A program made the translations under genes and the position numbers. The notes below the pieces were generated by a model. It was not told where the DNA came from, did no database searches, and saw nothing but the letters and a program-made list of their open reading frames with translations. 64,000 bases of DNA from Lenzites betulinus (lineage: Eukaryota > Basidiomycota > Agaricomycetes > Polyporales > Polyporaceae), in assembly GCA_022264855.1 (NCBI GenBank), contig JABYQU010000016.1:1-64000 (forward strand). Reading direction: 5' to 3'. Below, piece after piece: positions 11,065 through 20,823 of the stretch; positions within the stretch are counted from its first letter, which is position 1, and each line of letters starts with the position of its first letter.

Positions 11065-11165
11065 CCCCTCCGCCCTGCGCATGGTCCGCCCTGCACATTG
11101 CCCTGCACATTGCCCTGCTCATTGCCCGCCCTCCGCCCCTCCGCCCTGCGCATTGCCCGCCCTCC
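11065..11165. repeat. Short tandem repeat, ccctgcacattg-type
   Basis: Units of about 13 bp (ccctgcacattg, ccctgctcattg, ccctgcgcattg) are mixed with ccgcccctccgcc blocks. A simple repeat upstream of the BAH-PHD-like gene. Confidence 0.6.
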
Positions 11166-11491
11166 ACGGTCATCCTCAGGACTTCCTCCGCGGCATTCCC
11201 TAATTATCCCCGCGGCATCCTCTATTTATCCCCGTCCTCATCTCCTCCCGCAACATCGACCCTGCCTCATAGAAACCACGCACTCATCTAGCTCGTCGCC
11301 CTCGCTTCCTCGCCGTCTCCGTCTCCCCCACCCTCCCGTACACTCCTTCCGACTGCTCCCAATTCAGCAATCCTCTATCCTCTTCATCCTCCTCCCTCGG
11401 TCTCCAACGCGTCCCTGCAGCCCTTCCCCCCGCCTTTTAATGCATCGCATCTCCTCTCCCCCGGCTTCTCCCCATTCTCCACCTCATCATC

Positions 11492-12823
11492 ATGTCCGCC
11501 CACTCATCCCCTTCCCCCACTCTCTCATCCCGCACAGCCTGCCCCCCGGACCCCCTCGCCGCCCCACCCGCCTTTGCCTCCCCGCCCCTCCTCAACTTCC
11601 CTCTCTTCAACTTCGCGTCCATCCCGTCCTTCATAAACCCGTACTTCGCTCCAGGAAACCGCCTCGACCCTCCGCCCCGTACGTCCCCACACTCGCACTC
11701 TCCTCTCGCAACTCCACTCTCCTCTCGCCGCACGCCTCATATACTCATCTCCACTCTCCTCCCACAGCTCCCACCCCACGCGGCTCCTTCGTCCCACAGC
11801 TCCTCCGCGGCGCCGTGTACGCACCTCCTCCTAGCCTCACCCTGCCCTCATAAACTAACCATCCCCCTCATTTATCAGCTTCACCACAGATCTTGCCATC
11901 GTCTTCGTCGTCGACTACCAGCAAGACTCAGACTCAAACACCGTATGTCTCCTTCCTCCCTATTCCTATTCCTCATCTCACATCCCCTACAGGTCCTCGC
12001 TTTCGCCTACCCCTGCATCTTCACCCAGGACTTCCTCACCAGCTACACCCCAGAGCAGCTCCCCTCCGGCGTCCACAACGTCCTCGTCCACAACGAGCTC
12101 CTTATCACATACCCGCCCTCCCTCATCCCCGTATCACACTTCACCTCCCAGATCACAGTAAACCTCATGGACGACTCCTCCATCTCCCTCCAGCCCACAG
12201 ACGGCTCCGCGCCCCTCGTCCGTCTCAACCACTTCTACCACCTCAACAAGGCCGGCCTCCACCCCGACCTCCCTCACAGCCACTGGGGCACCGCCTCCGT
12301 ACGTCCACTCACATCCCCGCTCCACTTGCCCTTGCCCTTTCTCACCACTCTCACACAGTTCTACACGTCCCCCTTCTGCAACGAGACTTGCGCCCACGAC
12401 AACATCTACCACCCCGCCACCGACATCGCCCGCTTCTGCTATTTCTGCAGCCAGTGGTTCCACATCACCTGCCTCTCCCCCATCCCCGTCTCCGCCGTAA
12501 ACCGCCTCCTCTGCCACCAGCTCCGTTGGAGGCCCCAAAACTGGCCCAGCCCCTCCCAGGACGACCTCATCTGGTGGACACTCGTCACCTGCCCCATCCA
12601 GCGCGCTCCCCTCATCGACAGCGACGGCCACCGCTACCCCTACTCCTTCGAGGCATACTTATATTTCATCCACTCCTTCCACTTCTACAACGACTGCTCG
12701 CCCCCTCCCGCCATGCACCAGTGGCTCGCCCTCGTCCGCTTCCCCCCCGTACCCGTCCATATCCTCCAGTATGCCCCCTACGCCGTCCGCTACCGCTGCT
12801 CCACATGCTTCGCATGCATCTGA
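11492..12823 (+). CDS. BAH-PHD-like protein, 356 aa, five exons
   Basis: Exons 11492-11678, 11768-11816, 11879-11942, 11993-12298 and 12359-12823 join with exact phases and consensus GT-AG sites (branch-like ctaac before exon 3). After a Pro/Ser-rich start, residues ~70-200 resemble a BAH domain: TDLAIVFVVDYQ, then VHNELLITYPPSLIPVSHF with the typical N-E-L-hydrophobic and I-P-V spacing. A Cys/His cluster follows: Cys209 and Cys213, CYFCSQWFHITC (Cys229, Cys232, His237, Cys240) and a terminal pair Cys349-x2-Cys352 in YRCSTCFACI. This is a split PHD-finger-like arrangement with a long insert before the last pair. BAH and PHD modules read nucleosomes and histone tails, so a chromatin role is inferred. 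It is convergent with a homologous gene at 13,587-14,957. No lesion was seen. An earlier start cannot be excluded. Confidence 0.75.
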   Translation: MSAHSSPSPTLSSRTACPPDPLAAPPAFASPPLLNFPLFNFASIPSFINPYFAPGNRLDPPPRTSPHSHSPLATPLSSRRTPHILISTLLPQLPPHAAPSSHSSSAAPCTHLLLASPCPHKLTIPLIYQLHHRSCHRLRRRLPARLRLKHRMSPSSLFLFLISHPLQVLAFAYPCIFTQDFLTSYTPEQLPSGVHNVLVHNELLITYPPSLIPVSHFTSQITVNLMDDSSISLQPTDGSAPLVRLNHFYHLNKAGLHPDLPHSHWGTASVRPLTSPLHLPLPFLTTLTQFYTSPFCNETCAHDNIYHPATDIARFCYFCSQWFHITCLSPIPVSAVNRLLCHQLRWRPQNWPSPSQDDLIWWTLVTCPIQRAPLIDSDGHRYPYSFEAYLYFIHSFHFYNDCSPPPAMHQWLALVRFPPVPVHILQYAPYAVRYRCSTCFACI

Positions 12824-13039
12824 GCTGTCTCGTTCTCGCACACAGACATTGCTCCACACATAGCTTCCCTCGTATAGCTATGTCCTTGTTGTATACACGT
12901 CGCTAACGTCTGCGGGTGGGGAGGTCGATGTGGACGGTCACTTACATGTTCCCGAGTACTTACAACGTCGTGTAGCATGCTCTGACAGCGAATAATGTAT
13001 TCCTGCCACATACAATCGTGTGAATAAGCATGACGTCAT

Positions 13040-13389
13040 TCGTCCCGCCATCGGCAGTGCCGTTGGAGAGACACATTGTCACATAAGATGCTGCCACTCA
13101 GGGTGTCCCGCCATCGGCAGTGCCGTTGGAGAGACGCGTTTACACGTAAGATGTTGCTGCTTACGGTGTCCCGCCATCGGCATCGCCGTTGGAGAGACAC
13201 ATTTATACGTCAGATGTTGCTGCTGACGGTGTCCCGCCATCGGCAGTGCCGATGCAGAGACACATTTGTACTCAATATTGTGCTGCTAACGCTGTCCCGC
13301 CATCGGCAGTGCCGTTGGAGAGACACATTTATACTCAATATCTTGCTGCTCACGCCGTCCCTCCATCGGCATCGCCGTTGGAGAGACAC
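13040..13389. repeat. 35-bp palindrome block C (6 copies, exact 63-bp period)
   Basis: Copies start at 13040, 13103, 13166, 13229, 13292 and 13355, each exactly 63 bp after the last, with 28-bp spacers that are themselves related (ttatac...gatgttgctgct-type). It lies between the 3' ends of the two convergent BAH-PHD-like genes. It resembles a CRISPR array in layout only. Confidence 0.9.
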
Positions 13390-13586
13390 CTCATACCACG
13401 CACACACAGGCTCATGCCAGCAAAGTCCCTTGTCATTCATCGCACTACATCTATTCCCTATCCTTCCCTTCCCACTTTCAGACTCTTACTCTTCCACACA
13501 TATCCCGTACTATTGTTGCCGTCCTGTACTATCGTTACCTTTAGCTCCAACCTTCCCTTCTCGTCACAAAACCCCTCACTTACCTC

Positions 13587-14957
13587 TCAGATAATCGCCT
13601 TGCACTTCGGGCATTCGTAGCTCAACCACTCCCTCCGGTAGATACTGTCCGAGAACCAGCAGAACCACAGGTTCATCTTGTCCACATCCTGCTCCACGTC
13701 CTCGTGCCGCACCTTCCGCACAAGACGCAACATCCGCCGCGCATACCCGTCAACTCCCCACCAAGGGTCCACTCCCTCAGGAAGATTCCGCCCATACCGA
13801 CGCACCTCCCCCAAAAGCCCCTCGTACCGCGCCTCCCCCTCTCTGTACCCAGTCCGCTCAAGCGGGTGACGCAGGTACTGCCACCACATCTCCGCTCCAA
13901 ACCCAAACGGCTTCCACCGAAGCCGCTCGGGGAACCGATCCCCACTGTCCTCCCACGGAACCTCCTTCAGGCAGTCCCGGTGGTACCACCGGCAGCACTC
14001 AGCACCATCGCATACCGCATCGTGTGCTCCGACACACGGTACCGCTTCCCGTACTGGCACTTCTCATGGCAGAACGACCGGCTCGCCGCAATCGACGCCT
14101 GTATAGCACTCGTTAGCATCTTCCTCTCCCTCTCCCACTCCTCGATCACTTACCGCGTCCAGCTCATATCCCCAGAACTCCCCTCGCTTCACCCAGTGGA
14201 ACACATACTCCCGGTAGAACTGCTCACAGTCTTGCAGCAGCCGCATGTTCAGCGTACGGTCGTCGCACTCGTGCACCGCCGAGTACCCCTCAATCGAAAT
14301 CAGCGGCACTACCCGCCGTCGCGTCGTCCGCATAAGCTCATTCCCCCCGAAGATCTTCAAAAGCTTCCGCGTCTTCCCCGGCTGGCACTGCTGCTTCCTC
14401 AGCCGCGAAAGCAGCATCTCCACCTCCACAAAGAACTGTGCCCCTCTCTCTCAGTATCTCACTCCGCTCATGAAATACACTCACTTACCTCCTGGCACGG
14501 ATCCTCCCCTTCATGGTACACAAACCCGAGCCGTGCCACAATCGCAACGTCCACCCCCTCGTCGTCCCGGTCAGGCTCCATGTTCGCCTCCTGCTCAGGG
14601 GTGAGCTCCCAGCCATGCGGTCGGCGGATAATGCACACACTAGAAAACATTCAGATTCATTAGCCTCGCAGTTCACAACAACGACTCCCTCCACATCCTC
14701 TCCCCTCCACTTACTGGGTCCCACTCCGGATCGGCATCTCCATCTTCCCTTCCTTGTGTCGCACTACATCACTCTCATTAGTATCCTATATCCACTTTCA
14801 ATACTCCATTCCACTTACTGTACGCCACATCTACAGGCCGCACCTTCCCCCACTCCTCCGCGTACTCCGTCCAGTCTGCGTTCTGCTTTCGCGGGTACCG
14901 CGACGATTCCCGCCCAATGCACTGCCAGCTGATGTGGTTACATCGAGGGCTTGGCAT
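13587..14957 (-). pseudogene. Second BAH-PHD-like gene, 1-bp frameshift
   Basis: This is a homologue of the plus-strand gene at 11,492. It opens MPSPRCNHISWQCIG, passes through VDVAIVARLGFVYHEGED, EGYSAVHECDDRTLNMRLL and REYVFHWVKRGEFW (BAH-like region), then a Cys/His cluster SFCHEKC, CDGAECCRWYHRDC and a terminal YECPKCKAII. Domain order and end match the first gene (YRCSTCFACI). Introns with GTAAGT donors separate the exons. Near 14,011 one base is missing between the Tyr and Cys codons before DGAECC. Reading on in frame gives a premature stop, while the next frame restores the conserved motif. No plausible intron fits the gap. This is either an inactive copy or a sequencing error. Confidence 0.7.
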
Positions 14958-15086
14958 TGTTCGGAGTTGATGGGTGTGTGAACGGAGTGTAAGAATAGAT
15001 CGTGCACACAATGGTACAAAGAGAACCTTGCTCAACAGCCGCAGCTCCATTTTTATACCAACATACACGTGCTTGCACTGCATATC

Positions 15087-15122
15087 CTTATGTAAAGACT
15101 TATGTAAAGACTTATGTAAAGG
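15087..15122. repeat. 12-bp tandem repeat x3
   Basis: Three copies of cttatgtaaaga in a row (the last base differs in the third), about 130 bp upstream of the second BAH-PHD-like start codon. Confidence 0.9.
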
Positions 15123-15206
15123 CATGTCAAAACACAGCAGGTCCATTGCCATATCTGAACACCTGTGACGTCATACCATTCCCGCTCTCCATATCTCCCC
15201 TGGGAC

Positions 15207-15350
15207 ACGTCTCTCCATCGGCATTGCCGATGGTGGGACACCATCAAGTGCACATATGATGCTGTCCCAGGATCGGCAATGCCGTTGGAGAGACTCCATA
15301 CCCACCCTTAACCGCCCGTCTCTCCATCGGCAATGCCGATGGAGAGACAC
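15207..15350. repeat. 35-bp palindrome block D (3 copies)
   Basis: Copies at 15207-15241, 15262-15296 and 15316-15350 (period 54-55 bp), the same family as blocks A-C. The block lies about 250 bp upstream of the second BAH-PHD-like gene and is the last block of the module. None was noticed elsewhere in the window. Confidence 0.9.
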
Positions 15351-15466
15351 CCCCAGCACTTGCTATAACATACATTTCCCCATATATCACATCATGTTTT
15401 TAGCCCTCTTTTCCCCGTTTCTATCCTGCCCCTGCCCTAACCTCTGCTTTAACCCCCAGTTTGGCC

Positions 15467-15524
15467 AAATCCTACCCCGACCCTGCCCTAACCCCCACCA
15501 GGGTTACAAAAAGAGACATTTAAT
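15467..15524 (+). repeat. 58-bp direct repeat, copy 1
   Basis: By eye identical, base for base, to 16629-16686. Both contain ccctgccctaacccccacc and gttacaaaaagagacattta. The two copies bracket 1.1 kb of non-coding DNA. Confidence 0.9.
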
Positions 15525-16628
15525 TAGCTTAGCTGATAATCAGAGATTGTAGGCCCATCAGTTTCTTACTAGTAGCACTTTGTTACACACTTGTAGCCCC
15601 ATTAGTTCCGGAGTTTTTTGACTTACAACTTTAGGGGGGTCAATAATGTAAACTGTGACACAGGTGACTTGGTGACGTGACTCTCTTTGCCTGCCAGTCA
15701 AAGCAGGTCACAGATGTAACAGATTTGTGACCAACTTCGACGGTCTGTGTAACATGGTCACACTGGGTCACACGGGACATGTGATCTTGGTCTGCCAGAC
15801 CTGGGTCACGTGACCTCTTGCCTTATCTGAACACAGATTGATGGCTGTCGCATTTTTTCACTAGCACAGCCACCTGACAATCTCAAAACGTCGGCCTATT
15901 AGATCTGTACTAGTAGCACTTTGTTATGTACTAATAGCCCTACTAGTCATTGAGATAAGCGGCTATTAAAGAAAGGGGGGGGCGTTTCTGTAACTTGGCC
16001 GTCAGTGAAGGTGGCCGATTCACTCCGGAAAAGTGATGGGTCTGTAGCCACAGCTTATCTGAGTCTAGATCACCAACTTACATGCTCTCAGGTGTTGTGG
16101 TGATGGAGCAATGGCCCTTGGAACATTGGAAAAAGTCAACATTTGGAGGTGTGCACGGATCCAAGGCCAGTGTGGGACGGGGAAACATTGCACAGCCATG
16201 AGACCTACATTTCTGGATAGCCCTGAAGCAGGGCTATAATCTAAGGCCTTGGATCCAAGGAGTTGTCCAGGTGGTTGTGGAGAAATGGCCTTGGATCCGT
16301 GCTTGGATCCATTTGGTTACGCTTGGATCCGACGGATCCAAGGCTGTTGTGGGACGGGGAGAGCAGCTATCACCATAAAACCAAGTGCATCTTGTAGCCC
16401 TGAATCAGGGCTATAGGATAATGCCTTGGATCCATGGGTTTGTCCAAGCGGTTGTCCCATAAACTGCCTTGGATCCGTGCTTGGATCCATTTGGATCCAC
16501 TTTTACGATTGTAAAAGCCGGGTTATATGGATAGATTGCCCCAGCCATTGTCCCAAAAACGCGCTTGCATCCGTGCTTGCATCCGCTTGCATCCACTTTT
16601 ACAATTGTAAAAGCCGGGTTATATGGAT
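15525..16628. repeat. Non-coding block with internal duplications and hairpins
   Basis: No gene was found. Diverged internal repeats are visible: actagtagcactttgttaygtac-type blocks near 15,570 and 15,912, a ~185-bp repeat rich in GGATCC near 16,150 and 16,335, and a cttttac-attgtaaaag hairpin block near 16,498 and 16,596. Several tagccctga-x-cagggcta inverted repeats could form stems. It lies between identical 58-bp repeats, so it may be a non-autonomous element. No coding evidence supports that. Confidence 0.5.
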
Positions 16629-16686
16629 AAATCCTACCCCGACCCTGCCCTAACCCCCACCAGGGTTACAAAAAGAGACATTTAAT
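16629..16686 (+). repeat. 58-bp direct repeat, copy 2
   Basis: Exact repeat of 15467-15524. The second copy stops 50 bp before a putative solo LTR. Confidence 0.9.
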
Positions 16687-16736
16687 CTTCTTTACTACAT
16701 ATCTGTAGACCTGGGATCAGGTCTAGTGGGGGAGAG

Positions 16737-17032
16737 TGTAAGGAGCGCGTATCCTGCGCTCCTACAGGAACCATTAGTTGTGCGAAACGCACAACTAATA
16801 TATACGTAATCGGACAATACGTACACGCGCGCATATTGGCGCGCAGATAGCCGCATGTATGTAATGCCACCGCGTACGGTGTCCCGAGTGTTCGGAACTC
16901 GGGCGCCTGGTGGAGGGCAAGTCCTTACTACCCTTCACCATCCCTACGAGTATGCCGAGCCCAAATACGAGCCCGGACCAGAGTACCCAAGGGATAGGAG
17001 CCCAGTAAGGCACCTACCCCGTCTTTCTTACA
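16737..17032 (+). mobile_element. Putative solo LTR (296 bp)
   Basis: The segment starts TGTAAG and ends CTTACA, the inverted TG...CA ends typical of retrotransposon LTRs. It contains hairpins such as ttagttgtgcg-aaa-cgcacaactaa. Flanks are GAGAG and GAGCC, so no perfect target duplication survives. No internal domain is attached. Assignment rests on the termini and length only. Confidence 0.45.
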
Positions 17033-17042
17033 GAGCCCCATC

Positions 17043-17224
17043 TGTAAAAATGACAGAGTTGAGCCTTCAGCACACCGTTCGCAAGTGCGTTTGATCCTGT
17101 TCTATAGCCAAGAAAAACACAGACGTAGCGACATGGTGAAGTAGAAGACTGAAGACCGTAGTAGCTAGCATCCGAGGCCTAAGTCCAGTGACCCTAACCC
17201 TAAGTCTGCTACAGAACCCTTACA
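17043..17224 (+). repeat. 5' LTR of the TRIM-like element
   Basis: 182 bp, TG...CA ends, flanked on its left by CCATC. Confidence 0.9.
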
Positions 17225-18349
17225 CATTCCCTCCCTGGACATGTAACACGGGTCCATAGAACAAGAAGGAGAGACAGAAGAGAGGAGACGAAGAGAGAGG
17301 AAACTAAGCAGAAAAAGCGAAAACATACAGCATAATGTCCCAGCCATCCATCACGATTCATACAGCGCCCGGTATATGCCCTTGCCCCACCCCTAAGCCT
17401 GTTGCCCAGGGCCGACATGGCGGTCCAAGGGAGGCTCGTAGCGGCAGTGTAGCACGCAAGGCCTCCTCGAACAAGGACCCATCCCAAGGAGGAGCGACGT
17501 GAGCACGTCGGTAGCGGTGTGATTATGGTGTCGAGGGAGGATGGAAAGGAAGGAGTGGAGGGAGGCACTCCCAGGAAGTGGATAAAGCGGGGAATCTTGC
17601 GCAGCAGATGCTAGCAGAGAGCAACTGAATGCCTCTGCCAACCTGGGTAGTGAGGGGGAGAAGGCGCAGCTGAGGCACCTCACCTGGGTGTTGCTTCGAG
17701 GCGATGGGGAGAGCTCATAGAGCTCGTCGATGCGAATGGAACGAGCCCTAAACGGCGAGAAACCGTCCAAGGGTCGAGGAGATATGGGGATGAGAAGATG
17801 GTGATGTTGATGAGGAGGAGAGGGTCGTTCCTAGCAGCGTTCCGCGGGGTTGAGCGGTCTGAATGTGGTCGAAGGGGGCTCTACGGAAAGCCCTGAGGAA
17901 GGCGCATCGAACGCAGCCTTCCGCATGTCGAACGGACGCGAACTCGTCGCAGGGGCGCGGGAAGAAGTCTGCATGGGACCCGAGGAGCGGCGGAGGCGAT
18001 AGCGGCAGAACGGCTGGACCGAATCATGCGCGAGGGGTACCGTTTGAAAGCGTTTTGACGTGGCTTTCAAACACACCAAGGATGGGTAGAAACGGCGGAG
18101 AACTCGCCAAGATATCGCCGCCACATCACCAGCATCTCCTTCCCAGCTAAGGGGAAATCCCTCCACCACTCCACCAATTCTCCACGAAATCGAGCGAATG
18201 AGCTACCGTTGGGTAGGGCTCGGTGAGACGAATCGAACGAGGTATGGATCGCCAAGCAAGAACGAGTGGTGAGGGAGCTAGGGCTACGGCAATGTTGCCC
18301 AAGACTACAGTGTCTCCCTGAGATGGGAGACCCAGGAAACGCAAAAAAG

Positions 18350-18531
18350 TGTAAAAATGACAGAGTTGAGCCTTCAGCACACCGTTCGCAAGTGCGTTTG
18401 ATCCTGTTCTATAGCCAAGGAAAACACAGACGTAGCGACATGGTGAAGTAGAAGACTGAAGACCGTAGTAGCTAGCATCCGAGGCCTAAGTCCAGTGACC
18501 CTAACCCTAAGTCTGCTACAGAACCCTTACA
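18350..18531 (+). repeat. 3' LTR of the TRIM-like element
   Basis: 182 bp, one mismatch to the 5' LTR, flanked on its right by CCATC. Confidence 0.9.
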
Positions 18532-18639
18532 CCATCGGTTTGAAGCTTAATAAAAGTAATGTACTCTTGCTCGTACTCCCAAATGAGCTTTACGTCTGTT
18601 GGGCGAGGACGTGGGTTAGGGCTACTCCGTGATGTCCAC

Positions 18640-18818
18640 GGCCGCGCAGGTACGCGGTCTCGGCCACTCGCCTGAGTGTTAAACGTTAAACACCCACCCG
18701 CGGCCGCGCACCTGCGCGGCCTCGGGCACTAGCCTGAATTTTAAATGCCCACCCGAGGCCGCGCACCTGCGCGGCCTCGGACACTCGCTTGCTTGTTACA
18801 CGCCCACCCGAGGCCGCG
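18640..18818. repeat. 55-bp palindromic GC satellite (satellite A), array 3
   Basis: Cores near 18648, 18709 and 18764. The first gap is 61 bp because of a 6-bp insertion (cgttaa-type) and the next is exactly 55. The last unit is cut mid-palindrome at about 18,819, where satellite B begins. Confidence 0.85.
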
Positions 18819-19270
18819 ACGAGACGACGTTCCGCGTTTTGCGACGATGCGATGCGGGAGCCAGGCGGGACGAACGATCCTTGTCGGAATCCGGGCCTTC
18901 ATCCACGAAGTTGCGCAGAATGGCCGCATTTTGAACTTGCCCGTGTTGTGCTGGAACGTGTGTCGCCCACTCGTACGAGACAGCCTACCGAGTTTCGCGA
19001 GCGTCGGGAAAGATCCCATCGACGGGTGAAAAGTTCTTTGTGGATGTGCATGAAATCGAGCGAAATGGACAATTTCGGATGTGCTCGTATTGGGCTAAAA
19101 CTTCGTGAGTGTACGCAGACTGTGTACACGAGATGACATACCACTTTGCGCGGCGAGCGACCGCGCTGGCGTGTCCATGAAATCGCGCCAAAATGCGGAT
19201 GTTGAGATCTGTGTGTATCGCGCTGCAACTTTGTAAGCACGCACGGAACGTTCAGGTGAAGCGACGTACG
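18819..19270. repeat. ~150-bp satellite B, second location
   Basis: Landmarks gctggaacgtgtg, gctaaaacttcgtg and gctgcaactttg lie near 18950, 19094 and 19222. The first part (gagacgacgttccgcgttt, gatgcgatgcggg) closely matches 735-830. It is joined directly to satellite A and leads, after about 450 bp of unassigned sequence, into the segmental duplication. Confidence 0.65.
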
Positions 19271-19727
19271 AAGTTACGCGACGGACGGAGGCGAGGCGAG
19301 TGCTGCGCGCACGATGCCGTTCGGACGCCCCCGGAACGGTGCCAGACCGCCCCGACGTGGACCTTCGCCAATCGAGGCGCGGCGCGCTGGGCGTGTGCAC
19401 GTTGGCTCAGGTAGGCCGCGGTCGCGTTCACAAGTGTGTCTGCTCCTCCCCCTCTTCCTTCCGTCGCTTCTGTCGTTTCCTCTAGCACCCGGCATGGATG
19501 CACCCGGTGTGAGGGCTCCCGATGTCCAGCTCAGGCTGCACGTCGCCCCGGACGGCGTGCACGTCGGACGGCCAAGATGATACAAGTGGTACCTACGGTG
19601 CGTAGTCGTTCATGGCGAGTTCGTAAGACGCACCTAATGTTCGACCTCGGTAGATACAGTAGGGGCGCACCAAGGACCTACGCCGCGAGTCCGTGATCGC
19701 CGACGATGGAGTTCGCGGCGTAGTGGG

Positions 19728-20645
19728 ACGGGCGGGCTCGAGTCGAGCCATGTCGGGGTGTTGTGCATCCCGACTGGGATGGCGCGTCTGCGCGGCGTTG
19801 CTTTTTTTCGACGATCCTACAGGGCTGGCCAGGGACGCGGTCGCGGGCGTCCTCCGTCGCGCGGTATGTGTTCCGGAAACAAGAATACTGCTAGAGGACG
19901 TCAGCGGCAAGGGTGGGCGAGGACGGAGGCGACATACCTGGTTGCGCTGCACCGCGGATACGACCGCACTCAGGGTCGTGCACGTGGCATGCAAATTGGC
20001 GAGAACGAGGACGATCTTCGGGCGGGTGAGTGCGAGACATGGTGGTGGGAGCTGAGAGTCTGGGAGGTGGCTGTGTGGGCGTTGAGTAGCCGCGTAAGTG
20101 ACTGTGAGTGAGCGCCCACCGCGCCGTGCAGGTTTCTACTGAAGTAGCTACATGTACTGTAAAGGGCGCATACTGAGGCGACCGTATCAATACACAATAT
20201 TGATACTATACCGATGCTACGTTCGTGCAGCGCACGCGGAGAGGTACGGGCGGAGGAGGCAGGCGCAGAGGTGCGCGCGCCCCTTGATGGTCTTTGCGTG
20301 CGCGATCCTGTATGGCCTCCCCCGTCGCCGCGATCGTTGCGCGCATATACAGCGACGGCGGCACGCATCTCGCGGGCCTCGTGGGGCTCTTGTTCCTGGC
20401 GCGCCGTTGCGGCGGGGTGCAGGCCGTCGCCGTGCTCGCGCTCGCGTACAGTGCGTCGCGACTCTCGTGGCATATATGCGACGCACACGCTCAGCCTTGA
20501 AGCTGCGCCGTGGGGGAAGCGGGGCCGAACTCGCCCGCCGACTGCCAGATGTGCAGCCAAGACGTCGCAACGCGGCTCTCGCGGGATTCGCTTTCGCGGG
20601 ATGGGCTTTGCATGGGCGAGGACAGGGGAGGACGCAGGGCGCGGG
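19728..20645. repeat. Segmental duplication, copy 2 (partner 1,119-2,050)
   Basis: Same landmarks in the same order as copy 1, with substitutions and small indels throughout. In copy 1 the next unit to the right is the prefoldin pseudogene. Here it is an unrelated gene remnant, so the duplicated block ends near 20,645. Confidence 0.6.
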
Positions 20646-20774
20646 AAGAGATCTCGCCTAGGTTTAGAGTTGGGAGAGGTTGAGATCGGCCTCACAGACT
20701 GCGCGCGGGTCCTTGAGGAAGGCACAGGCCGGGCATCGAGTTCTTTGGATTGAGTCGCGAAGGCGCGTCTTGCT

Positions 20775-20812
20775 GCACCCGAGGCCGCGCACCTGCGCGG
20801 CCTCGGACCGTG
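20775..20812. repeat. Single unit of satellite A
   Basis: One palindrome, cccgaggccgcgcacc plus its complement, sits at the 3' end of an unidentified gene remnant. Confidence 0.8.
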
Positions 20813-20823
20813 CGTTTGTTTCA

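Larger units (their letters stand above)
17043..18531 (+). mobile_element. Compact LTR element (TRIM-like) with perfect target duplication
   Basis: Two 182-bp LTRs (17043-17224 and 18350-18531) begin TGTAAAAATGACAG and end CCCTTACA. They differ at one position that I could see (gccaagaaaa versus gccaaggaaa). The 5 bp before the first LTR (17038-17042) and after the second (18532-18536) are both CCATC. The internal region is only about 1.1 kb and has no reverse transcriptase, integrase or protease. A short frame at 17,336 begins MSQPSITIHTAPG and stops within 55 codons, perhaps a decayed Gag start. A purine-rich run (gcaaaaaag) precedes the 3' LTR. The size and lack of genes fit a TRIM moved in trans. 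Near-identical LTRs mean recent insertion. Confidence 0.85.

Noticed and set aside
13040..13389. CRISPR-like array (35-bp repeats, 28-bp spacers, exact 63-bp period)
   Set aside because: Spacers are related to each other, not unique. Each repeat is a full palindrome, there are no cas genes, and the surrounding genes are eukaryotic with introns. It is a tandem repeat.
17190..17215. Telomere-like ccctaaccctaa words (also near 7,230, 15,430, 16,650 and 18,500)
   Set aside because: Only one or two units each, and those near 17,200 and 18,500 are parts of the LTRs. Not telomeric arrays.
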